From the NCBI RefSeq assembly GCF_900188065.1, contig NZ_FZNQ01000001.1:124001-188000 (forward strand): DNA of 64,000 nucleotides, written 5' to 3'. Origin of the DNA: Halorubrum vacuolatum. Its GTDB lineage: Archaea; Halobacteriota; Halobacteria; Halobacteriales; Haloferacaceae. The position numbers and the translations under genes are program-made. Positions 45,254 to 52,317 of the stretch are shown one piece after another. The stretch's first letter is position 1. Every line of letters starts with the position of its first letter. The notes beneath the pieces were generated by a model that was not told the origin of the DNA, did no database searches, and saw only the letters and a program-made list of their open reading frames with translations.

Positions 45254-45449
45254 TCGGTGCCCGTACGTTTCACCGTGGGGGTCAAAAGGTCACCGGGGGC
45301 GCGGTGAAAGTGAATTGAGCGGTGTGAGACGTCACAACGCCCTCGGAACAGGGCCGTCGCTCGACGGGTGAATAACGAAAAGCCGTGTTTCGTGACGCCT
45401 CCGACGTGTCGCCGACGCGTCCGATCGGGTGGTCCGCTGCAGCCGCGCC

Positions 45450-45644
45450 TTACAACCGGGTGAGGTTCTTCGCGCGTGGACCTTTTTCGGCCTCCTCGAT
45501 CTCGAACTCGACTTCCTGACCTTCCTCTAGGTCGGGGCCGCCGACGTCCTCCATGTGGAAGAAGACGTCCTCGTCCGCGTCGTCGGTCTCGATAAAGCCG
45601 TAGCCGCCAGTGTCGTTGAAGAATTCGACCTTGCCTGTCGCCAT
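45450..45644 (-). CDS. cspA: cold-shock domain protein
   Basis: A 64-residue protein from the ATG at 45644; upstream in-frame codons overlap the promoter and IS left end. It has the RNP1-like KVEFFNDTGGYGFIETDDAD and the RNP2-like DVFFHMEDV motifs, so it is a complete OB-fold cold-shock protein. It binds single-stranded RNA or DNA and is usually among the best-expressed haloarchaeal genes. The likely TATA element is ACTTATTTCC, centred about 30 nt upstream. Confidence 0.96.
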   Translation of the reverse strand: MATGKVEFFNDTGGYGFIETDDADEDVFFHMEDVGGPDLEEGQEVEFEIEEAEKGPRAKNLTRL

Positions 45645-45733
45645 CGCAACCGTACCGACACACGACGAGGAAATAAGTGTTGGGTGTCCGGCTTGCGCTT
45701 GCTTCTCTGGACTACCGAGATCAAGGAGAGAGT

Positions 45734-45752
45734 CCCGCCCTTTAGCGCGGGC
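45734..45752 (+). repeat. left-end hairpin of the TnpB element
   Basis: CCCGC (45734-45738) and GCGGG (45747-45751) pair around a loop containing CTTTAG. The sequence resembles the right-end hairpin in its G/C stem and TTTA loop, as expected for subterminal hairpins of IS200/IS605 elements. Confidence 0.5.
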
Positions 45753-45791
45753 GTGAATCCGACACTCCACGTCACAAACTACGGTCGACGG

Positions 45792-45929
45792 TTACTCCGG
45801 GGTATCCTCTCTGACTTTCTTCTCTCCTTCGAGGAGTAAGCCCTTCCACGTCAATCCACGGTGCTTCTTCAGTTTTTTCAGTCGTTCGTACTGTTCATCA
45901 TCGTCAAATTCGATCCGAATTGCGACCAT
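45792..45929 (-). CDS. 45-residue ribbon-helix-helix-like protein inside the TnpB element
   Basis: The ATG at 45929 opens a 45-codon frame ending with TAA at 45792. The peptide MVAIRIEFDDDEQYERLKKL, continuing KKHRGLTWKGLLLEGEKKV, has a beta strand with alternating residues and two helices joined at RGLTW. This is the fold pattern of ribbon-helix-helix DNA-binding proteins. It is divergent from tnpB, where tnpA would sit in a complete element, and shares a short AT-rich promoter with it. I recall similar small frames next to haloarchaeal TnpB genes. It may repress tnpB. It is too short for most gene finders and is easily missed. Confidence 0.65.
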   Translation of the reverse strand: MVAIRIEFDDDEQYERLKKLKKHRGLTWKGLLLEGEKKVREDTPE

Positions 45930-45982
45930 ATAATATCACACAAACAGCATATTTATGTGTGTTACGGTACAATACGTAGTTG
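45930..45982. promoter_or_regulatory. divergent promoter/operator between the RHH-like gene and tnpB
   Basis: This 53-bp AT-rich gap contains CACACAAA and TTTATGTGTG halves of an imperfect inverted repeat (about 45938-45962), with CATATTTATG in the centre serving as a TATA-like element for tnpB, about 27 nt before its ATG. ATATTATATG on the minus strand could serve the small gene. Placement of the palindrome over both start sites fits a ribbon-helix-helix operator. Confidence 0.45.
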
Positions 45983-47257
45983 ATGAAGCGGGCCAACACG
46001 TTCGACGTGATTCCGCAGTCCTCAGAGGACGAGGAGTTGCTTCGACGCCTGTTGGACGCTTCTGCCGCTCTCTGGAACGAAATCAACTACGAGCGCCGCG
46101 AACACTACGAAGACCCAGACCAAGACGTATGGGAGATCAGCGAGTATCGCGGTCGCTATGGCGGAACACTCGGTGCATCCACGGTTCAGCAAATCGAACG
46201 CAAGAACCGGGAAGCGTGGAGGTCGTTCTTTAGCCTCAAAAAGAAGGGAGAAGCCAACGGCAAACCCGGATTCTGGGGGAACGCAGAGGAAGGGCGAGAA
46301 CTCCGCACGTACATCCGCAACACGTCGTACTCTGTTAAGTGGGGCAAATACTCACGCCTCGAAATTCTCGTTGGTCAAGACCTGAAAGACGAGTACGGGT
46401 TGGGACACCGCGAACGGCTCCGGCTCGAAGTCTGGGGCGAACCTAACTGGAAAGAGTACGACAAGCAGGGACGGTTAGAGTTGTGCTGGGACGAGCAAGC
46501 ACGATCATTCAGGGCCTTTCAGCCAGTCACAATCGACACTTCTCGGCTGGCACACCCACTGGCTTCGGAAGAAGCCGCTCTGGACCTCGGTGCAAACAAT
46601 CTCGTCGCTTGCACAACCATAACCGGCCAGCAATACCTGTACGAAGGACGCGATATGTTCGAGCGATTCCGCGAAACGACGCGGGAGATCGCCCGGTTGC
46701 AGTCGCTCTTGGAGGACGGTCGGTACAGCAGCCACCGGATACGTTCACTATACCGACGCCGGACGCGCCGACGCGACCACGCCCAAGACGCGCTCGCCCG
46801 CGACCTCATCGAACGGTTGCACAGCGAGGGCATTTCTACGGTGTACGTGGGGGCGTTAACGGACGTACTCGACACGCACTGGTCGGTCGAATCGAACGCC
46901 AAAACGCACAACTTCTGGGCGTTCCGGCAGTTCATCGATCGACTCGCGTGTACCGCCGAGGAGTACGGAATCTCGGTAGAGGTTCGGTCGGAAGCGTGGA
47001 CAAGCCAAGAGTGCCCGCAGTGTGGGTCCACGGAGCGAACAACGCGCCACCGCGACACGCTGACGTGTCCGTGTGGTTTCGAGGGACACGCGGATCTTAC
47101 GGCATCCGAAACGTTCCTGAGACGGCAGACAGACGTAGCACGGTCGATGGCACGGCCTGTGCGCCTCAAGTGGAACGACCACGAGTGGTCAGAGTCACCA
47201 CGCTCTTGTTCCAACGAGGAGCGCACGAACCCGCAAGTTGCCTCCGTGGGCCGGTAA
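45983..47257 (+). CDS. tnpB: IS1341-type TnpB (RNA-guided nuclease family) with altered RuvC-II
   Basis: A 424-residue protein from the ATG at 45983. The N-terminal helical part is followed by a RuvC-like nuclease. RuvC-I is [20 protein letters not shown] with Asp201. RuvC-III is [20 protein letters not shown] with Asp371. Between them is a zinc finger, [18 protein letters not shown] then LTCPCGFEG. At the RuvC-II strand ([20 protein letters not shown]), where ISDra2 TnpB has its catalytic Glu, there is Gly290. A Glu at 337 in [17 protein letters not shown] lies 47 residues downstream and may supply the missing acid; rearranged RuvC-II glutamates have been reported in TnpB surveys. If it does not, the nuclease would be inactive and the protein could act as an RNA-guided binder. 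The gene is full-length and not frameshifted. Confidence 0.9.
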   Translation: MKRANTFDVIPQSSEDEELLRRLLDASAALWNEINYERREHYEDPDQDVWEISEYRGRYGGTLGASTVQQIERKNREAWRSFFSLKKKGEANGKPGFWGNAEEGRELRTYIRNTSYSVKWGKYSRLEILVGQDLKDEYGLGHRERLRLEVWGEPNWKEYDKQGRLELCWDEQARSFRAFQPVTIDTSRLAHPLASEEAALDLGANNLVACTTITGQQYLYEGRDMFERFRETTREIARLQSLLEDGRYSSHRIRSLYRRRTRRRDHAQDALARDLIERLHSEGISTVYVGALTDVLDTHWSVESNAKTHNFWAFRQFIDRLACTAEEYGISVEVRSEAWTSQECPQCGSTERTTRHRDTLTCPCGFEGHADLTASETFLRRQTDVARSMARPVRLKWNDHEWSESPRSCSNEERTNPQVASVGR

Positions 47258-47280
47258 GCGATACCCCCAGCGCGAGGAAA

Positions 47281-47300
47281 CCCTGGCGTTTACGCCGGGG
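47281..47300 (+). repeat. right-end hairpin of the TnpB element
   Basis: CCCTGGCG (47281-47288) pairs with CGCCGGGG (47293-47300), one G-T pair included, around loop TTTA. It lies 23 bp after the tnpB stop, where the right end and the conserved part of the guide RNA should be. The next bases, AGGATGTCATC, may contain the right cleavage site. Confidence 0.65.
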
Positions 47301-47464
47301 AGGATGTCATCTCAGGCGTCCCTGTGCTTGAAGCGAGTATCTATTTGCACATCGAAAATCGCAGACAGCAGGCCAGCAGCACTGATAGTTGACCGACGTG
47401 TCTTCCGGCAATCGACCCATACTATATCAATCCATGTGACGACAGGAACACAACGGGTAACCGA

Positions 47465-48694
47465 ATGAACGAATCCGATCCAAACCGGAACACGGACAAG
47501 ATCCTCGACGGTGTAACGGTGCTTGACCTCTCGACGTTCGTGACTGGTGGCTTCTGCTCGGCGATGTTGGCGAACCAGGGAGCGGACGTCGTGAAGATCG
47601 AACAGCCCGGCTACGGGGATGCGGTCCGTCACTCCGGACCGCCGTTCATGAATGGAGAGTCGCCATACTACTGGACGCTCAACTACGGAAAAAAGAGCCT
47701 CGAGCTGGATCTAAAAAACCCCGACGCACGGGAGGCGCTCTATGAGCTCGTCGAGGAAACCGACGTCTTCATCCAGAACTTCCGTCCCGGGACGGCCGAT
47801 CGTCTCGACGTCGATCACGAGACGCTCTCGGCGTACAACGATGACCTGATCTATCTCGCCATTTCCGCGTTCGGTCAGACGGGACCATGGGCGAAGCGCT
47901 CCGGCTACGACCTGCTCATCCAGGGAATGAGTGGCATCATGAGCGTTACCGGCGAGGAAGGCAGACAGCCGGTGAAGGTCGGATTGCCGATGACGGACCT
48001 GATAACGGCCATGTGGGCGGCGTTCGGTGTTCTGACCGCGTTGTACCGGCGTGAACGGACGGGTGAGGGGGAGTATATCGACCTCGGCATGCTGGAGGCG
48101 ACGTTACCGTGGCTCACGAAACAGGCCGGCATGGTGTTCGCCGACGAGGAAACGAAACGGATGGGGACGAAAGATCCAGTACTGGCGCCGTATCAGACCT
48201 TCGAGACGAAAGACGGCCACATCAACATCTGTATCCTGAACGAGAAGCTTTGGGGTGAGTTATGCACGGCGATCGACCGCGAAGACCTGACGACTGACCC
48301 CCGATTCGAGAGAAACGCCGATCGAGTGGAGCATCTCGACGAACTGGAAGCGGAGATCGAATCGACGCTCACCCAACGGTCGACCGAAACGTGGATCTCG
48401 GTGATCGCGGAGGACGCGGGCGTTCCGGCCGGACCGGTATATACGGTTGCCGAGGCGCTTTCCAATCCGCAGATCGATGCACGCGGCGCGATATCGGAGA
48501 TCGACCATCCGGAACTCGGCTCGATCCCCGTCATCGAACATCCGCTGCGGTTCAAAAACGCCGATAGCGGCTTCGAGCTGGCTCCGCCGTTGCTCGGTGA
48601 ACATAACCGGGACGTCTTTCGTGAACACGGCTACACCGAATCGGCGATCGACGAACTGGAGCGACGGGGCGTCTTCGGCGACGACGATGACTGA
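47465..48694 (+). CDS. family III CoA-transferase (CaiB/BaiF/Frc type)
   Basis: A 409-residue protein. Its start, LDGVTVLDLSTFVTGGFCSA then MLANQGADVVKIEQPGYGDA, and the block YGKKSLELDLKNPDAREALY, are typical of this family. The catalytic Asp that forms an anhydride intermediate should be the D in SGYDLLIQGMSGIMSVTGEE. The enzyme moves CoA between carboxylic acids; the acid pair is unknown. A TATA-like ACTATATCAA at 47421-47430 lies about 40 nt before the ATG. It lies directly beside the TnpB element and has somewhat less biased codons than the neighbours, so recent acquisition is possible. Confidence 0.9.
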   Translation: MNESDPNRNTDKILDGVTVLDLSTFVTGGFCSAMLANQGADVVKIEQPGYGDAVRHSGPPFMNGESPYYWTLNYGKKSLELDLKNPDAREALYELVEETDVFIQNFRPGTADRLDVDHETLSAYNDDLIYLAISAFGQTGPWAKRSGYDLLIQGMSGIMSVTGEEGRQPVKVGLPMTDLITAMWAAFGVLTALYRRERTGEGEYIDLGMLEATLPWLTKQAGMVFADEETKRMGTKDPVLAPYQTFETKDGHINICILNEKLWGELCTAIDREDLTTDPRFERNADRVEHLDELEAEIESTLTQRSTETWISVIAEDAGVPAGPVYTVAEALSNPQIDARGAISEIDHPELGSIPVIEHPLRFKNADSGFELAPPLLGEHNRDVFREHGYTESAIDELERRGVFGDDDD

Positions 48695-48876
48695 GACAAA
48701 ACGTTTGCAGTCGTAAGCGAGCGCTCTCGTCTTCGACGATGGGATCGGTTTCCGGTCTGTTTTGAATCCGAACCCAGCGTGAATCTTCATTCGCTTTCAA
48801 AAGCTGAACCGCCAATTCAACCCACCCGATCACAAGCACAACCGCAATGAATGGGGGTCGCGTATATTTATGCAAC

Positions 48877-51594
48877 ATGCGTACACGCCGGGCACACCTC
48901 GAGATCGGCGGGATGTCCTGTTCGACCTGTTCGGGGACCGTTGCGGAGGCGGTCGAGGACCTCGCAGGGGTCGAGGAGGCGTCCATCTCGTTCGCGACCG
49001 ACGAGGGAACGATCACCTACGACCACGAGCGCGTCGACCTCGCGACGATCTACGAAGCCATCGAGGAGGCGGGCTTCGAACCCGTCTCGGAGACGGCAAC
49101 TGTCGGCATCATCGGGATGAGCTGTTCGAGCTGTGCGGCGTCGGTCTCGGACGCCGTCGGCGACGTTCCCGGCGTGATCCGCGTCTCGGTCAACGCCGCG
49201 ACCGACGAGGCTCGCGTCGCGTACAACCCGGTCGACGCCTCACGTGTCGAGATCGACGCCGCGATCCGGGAGGCGGGCTTCGAACCGGCGTCCGCGGGCG
49301 GCTCAGGGGACGAGTCCGTGGATGGAGACGGGAGAACAAATGAGGGCGATACCGACGGCGACGCTGTCAGCCGATCGGACGCTGGCACGAACGTCAGGGA
49401 GACCGCGGTCGAGCGTGAACTCGCCCGTCAGCGACGGTTGGTGATCGGCGGCGGGATCCTCACCATCCCGTTCTGGTACATGATGGGCGCGATGTTCGGC
49501 CTCTATTCGATGCCCCATCAGGTCTTCGGCGTCGACTTCGGCTGGATCGAGTTCGTCTTCGCCAGCATCCTGATGGGAACGCTCGGCAAGGAGTTCATCG
49601 CCGGGGCATGGCGTGCGTGGTCGAAGACGCGGACGGCCAACATGGACACGCTCGTCGCGATCGGCACCTCCGCCGGCTACCTGTTCAGCACGGCCGTGCT
49701 CGTCGGTCCGCTGCTCGGCGTGCCGCTGGTCGGCGACCTCTACTTCGAGGCCGTCGCGTTCATCCTCTGGTTCATCACGGTCGGCAACTGGCTCGAAGTG
49801 CGCTCGAAGGCGCGTGCCAGCGACGCGCTCCGGAAGCTGCTCCGGATGAGCCCCGATCAGGCGACGCTCGTGGACGAGGACGGCACGGAACGCACCGTTC
49901 CCGTCGAGAACGTCGTGGTCGGCGACCGGCTCAAGGTCCGTCCCGGCGAAAAGATCCCGACCGACGGGATCGTTATCGAGGGCGACTCCGCGGTCGACGA
50001 GTCGATGCTGACCGGCGAATCGGTCCCGGTCGAAAAGGGCGTCGGCGACGAGGTCGTCGGCTCGACGGTGAACGAGAACGGCGTGTTGCTCGTCGAGGCG
50101 ACCCGGGTCGGCGCGGACACCGCGATCCAACAGATCGTCGATCGCGTGAAGGAGGCACAGTCGCGACAACCGGATATCCAGCGACTCGTCGACAAGGTGT
50201 CGGGGATCTTCGTCCCGGTCGTCATCGCGAACGCGGCGTTCTGGGCGCTCATCTGGGCGCTGTTTCCCGAACAGCTCGCGGCGTTCGTCGCGTGGCTCCC
50301 GCTGTGGACGCCCGTCGGCGGCGGCCCCGTCGCCGGCGGCGTGAGCCTCCTCGAGTTCTCGATGGTCGTCTTCGCCTCGGCGGTGCTCATCGCCTGTCCC
50401 TGTGCGCTCGGGCTGGCGACGCCGGCGGCGACGATGGTCGGCTCGACCATCGCCGCGACCAACGGGGTCTTATTTAAAGGCGCGGACATCCTCGAACGCG
50501 TCCGCGACGTCGACGTCGTCGTCTTCGACAAGACGGGGACGCTCACCCACGGGGAGATGCGGCTGACGGACGTGGTCCCGTTCGAAGACGGCGAGCCGGT
50601 CGAATCGGAGTTCGCGGGATCGGCCGCCCCGGACGGGGGGACCGCAGTAGCCGGTGGGACGGTGGATTCGACCGACGAGGCGGACCCGGCTGCCCGGCTC
50701 CTCCGGGCGGCGGCGACCGCCGAATCCGGCAGCGAGCATCCACTCGGTCGCGCGATCGTCGAGGGCGCGCGCGACCGGGGGCTCACGGTCGAGGACGCGA
50801 GCGACTTCGAGAACGTCCCCGGACACGGCGTTCAAGCGAGCACGCCGCTGGGGGAGGTGCTCGTCGGCAACCGAAAGCTGCTCCGTGATCACGGCGTCGA
50901 CCCCGCTCCGGCGGAGGCGACGATGGAGCGACTGGAGTCGAACGGCCGCACCGCCATGCTCGTCGCCTGCGACGGCGACCTCCTCGGGGTGGTCGCGACC
51001 GCGGACACGGTCCGTGAGAGCGCCCGTGAGACGGTCGCGGCCCTTCGGGAGCGGGGCCTCGCCGTCTCGATGCTGACCGGCGACAACGAGCGGACCGCGC
51101 GGGCGGTCGCCGAGGAGGTGGGGATCGACCCCGAGAACGTCCGGGCCGGCGTGCTCCCGGGCGACAAGGCGGACGCCATCGAGGCGATCCAGGCGGACGG
51201 CGGCCGCGCGGTGATGGTCGGCGACGGCGTCAACGACGCCCCGGCGCTCACCACCGCCCACGTCGGGATCGCCATCGGATCGGGGACGGACGTCGCCATC
51301 GAGTCGGCCGACGTCACGCTGATGCGCGATGACCCGCGCGACGTGTTGAAGGCGCTACGCATCTCGGAGGCGACCATCTCGAAGGTCCGACAGAACCTCT
51401 TCTGGGCGTTCGCGTACAACACGACGCTCATCCCCACCGCCTCGCTCGGCCTCTTGAACCCCGCGCTCGCCGGGTTCGCGATGGCCGGATCGTCGGTCTC
51501 GGTGATGTCGAACAGCCTCGCGTTCAGCCGCTGGGACCCGAAGACTGATTACCACCTCCTCATCACTCGCCCGTTCTACCGACTGTTCGGCTGA
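48877..51594 (+). CDS. copA: copper-transporting P1B-type ATPase
   Basis: A 905-residue pump from the ATG at 48877, chosen because [13 protein letters not shown] is the usual haloarchaeal start and an ATG ten codons earlier is not. Two heavy-metal domains carry [16 protein letters not shown] and [16 protein letters not shown]. The membrane site CPC is in [15 protein letters not shown] (residue about 507), typical of Cu(I)/Ag(I) exporters. Phosphorylation Asp is in [13 protein letters not shown] (about residue 551). The actuator TGES and hinge [10 protein letters not shown] are intact. A Gly/Asp-rich acidic linker joins the second metal domain to the membrane part. It exports copper, using ATP. 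No CopY-like regulator or chaperone flanks it. Confidence 0.95.
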   Translation: MRTRRAHLEIGGMSCSTCSGTVAEAVEDLAGVEEASISFATDEGTITYDHERVDLATIYEAIEEAGFEPVSETATVGIIGMSCSSCAASVSDAVGDVPGVIRVSVNAATDEARVAYNPVDASRVEIDAAIREAGFEPASAGGSGDESVDGDGRTNEGDTDGDAVSRSDAGTNVRETAVERELARQRRLVIGGGILTIPFWYMMGAMFGLYSMPHQVFGVDFGWIEFVFASILMGTLGKEFIAGAWRAWSKTRTANMDTLVAIGTSAGYLFSTAVLVGPLLGVPLVGDLYFEAVAFILWFITVGNWLEVRSKARASDALRKLLRMSPDQATLVDEDGTERTVPVENVVVGDRLKVRPGEKIPTDGIVIEGDSAVDESMLTGESVPVEKGVGDEVVGSTVNENGVLLVEATRVGADTAIQQIVDRVKEAQSRQPDIQRLVDKVSGIFVPVVIANAAFWALIWALFPEQLAAFVAWLPLWTPVGGGPVAGGVSLLEFSMVVFASAVLIACPCALGLATPAATMVGSTIAATNGVLFKGADILERVRDVDVVVFDKTGTLTHGEMRLTDVVPFEDGEPVESEFAGSAAPDGGTAVAGGTVDSTDEADPAARLLRAAATAESGSEHPLGRAIVEGARDRGLTVEDASDFENVPGHGVQASTPLGEVLVGNRKLLRDHGVDPAPAEATMERLESNGRTAMLVACDGDLLGVVATADTVRESARETVAALRERGLAVSMLTGDNERTARAVAEEVGIDPENVRAGVLPGDKADAIEAIQADGGRAVMVGDGVNDAPALTTAHVGIAIGSGTDVAIESADVTLMRDDPRDVLKALRISEATISKVRQNLFWAFAYNTTLIPTASLGLLNPALAGFAMAGSSVSVMSNSLAFSRWDPKTDYHLLITRPFYRLFG

Positions 51595-51599
51595 CCGCC

Positions 51600-51632
51600 G
51601 GTTGCGTTTATCGGTGCGTTGGTTGCGTTTAT
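51600..51632. repeat. 12-bp direct repeat in copA-DUF2062 gap
   Basis: GGTTGCGTTTAT occurs twice (51600-51611 and 51621-51632), 21 bp apart, between the copA stop and the DUF2062 gene. The second copy runs into TATATACTCCC, which resembles a TATA box. Twin copies could be a regulator site. Confidence 0.6.
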
Positions 51633-51693
51633 ATACTCCCGTCCGCCGTTCCCGCCGACAGGTACTTTCCCCGGGACGGGCTATCACGGATAG

Positions 51694-52311
51694 ATGATCG
51701 TCGAACGGGCGGAGGCGTGGTCGACCCGGGTCAAGGAGGAACTCCAACGCTCCTTCGCCGAGGAGTACAGCTCCCGGGAGACCGCGGGCAGCTTCTCGCT
51801 TGGGGTCTTTATTACGATGCTCCCCACGCTCGGGACGGGGCTCATCGTCTTCGTGATCCTCGCGTGGCTCTTCGATCGGGTCAACAAGGTGGCGCTTTTC
51901 GCCTCCGTCGTCGTCTTCAATCCCGTCGTGAAATGGGGGGTGTATGCCGCGAGCTTCACCCTCGGCGTGGCGATCCTCGGCCCGGTGCCGGGCGCGACGC
52001 CCACGGACATCTCGCTGTCTGCGGGCCCGGAGATCGTGATCCGGCTGCTCGTCGGCAACCTGATCCTCGCGGTCGTCGCCGCCGTCCCGAGCTACTTCGT
52101 CTGTATGCGGCTTGTCGAGGCGTATAAAGGACGGCGCGTCGACCTCGTGGAGGTCATCGAGGACGTCGTCGACCCGGACGAGGACACGCTTGACGCGCTC
52201 GGCGTGGGCGACGCCGCCGCTGACGGTTCCGGGGACGGCACCGACACCGGCAGTTCCGGGAACTGTACCGACACCGGCGAGGATGCGACCGCCGCGGACG
52301 GCGGGCGGTGA
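51694..52311 (+). CDS. DUF2062 domain membrane protein
   Basis: A 205-residue protein. The conserved N-terminal stretch ERAEAWSTRVKEELQRSFAE, then FSLGVFITMLPTLGTGLIVF, and the VFNPVVKWGVYAASFTLGV block are the DUF2062 signature. Three or four hydrophobic segments lie between residues 33 and 140. The last 45 residues are acidic, with Gly/Asp/Thr repeats. The family's activity is not known, although in bacteria some members are fused to glycosyltransferases. The helicase gene follows after only 6 nt on the same strand, which suggests co-transcription. Confidence 0.8.
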   Translation: MIVERAEAWSTRVKEELQRSFAEEYSSRETAGSFSLGVFITMLPTLGTGLIVFVILAWLFDRVNKVALFASVVVFNPVVKWGVYAASFTLGVAILGPVPGATPTDISLSAGPEIVIRLLVGNLILAVVAAVPSYFVCMRLVEAYKGRRVDLVEVIEDVVDPDEDTLDALGVGDAAADGSGDGTDTGSSGNCTDTGEDATAADGGR

Positions 52312-52317
52312 TCCGAG

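Larger units (their letters stand above)
45700..47310 (+). mobile_element. IS1341-type (IS200/IS605 group) element, TnpB only
   Basis: The element runs from a left-end hairpin (45734-45752) through a small minus-strand gene (45792-45929) and tnpB (45983-47257) to a right-end hairpin (47281-47300). The outer boundaries are estimates, because such elements have no terminal inverted repeats or target duplications. The tyrosine transposase TnpA is missing, so it cannot move by itself. Both end hairpins have TTTA in the loop, a feature of IS605-type ends recognised by TnpA. The 3' part of tnpB plus the right end would normally encode the guide (omega/reRNA), with the guide starting just past the right end near 47312. 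Confidence 0.8.

Noticed and set aside
48861-48872. TATA-like GTATATTTATGC as the copA promoter
   Set aside because: It lies only about 11 nt before the preferred ATG, too close for a start 26-30 nt downstream unless the protein starts later, which would remove part of the first metal domain.
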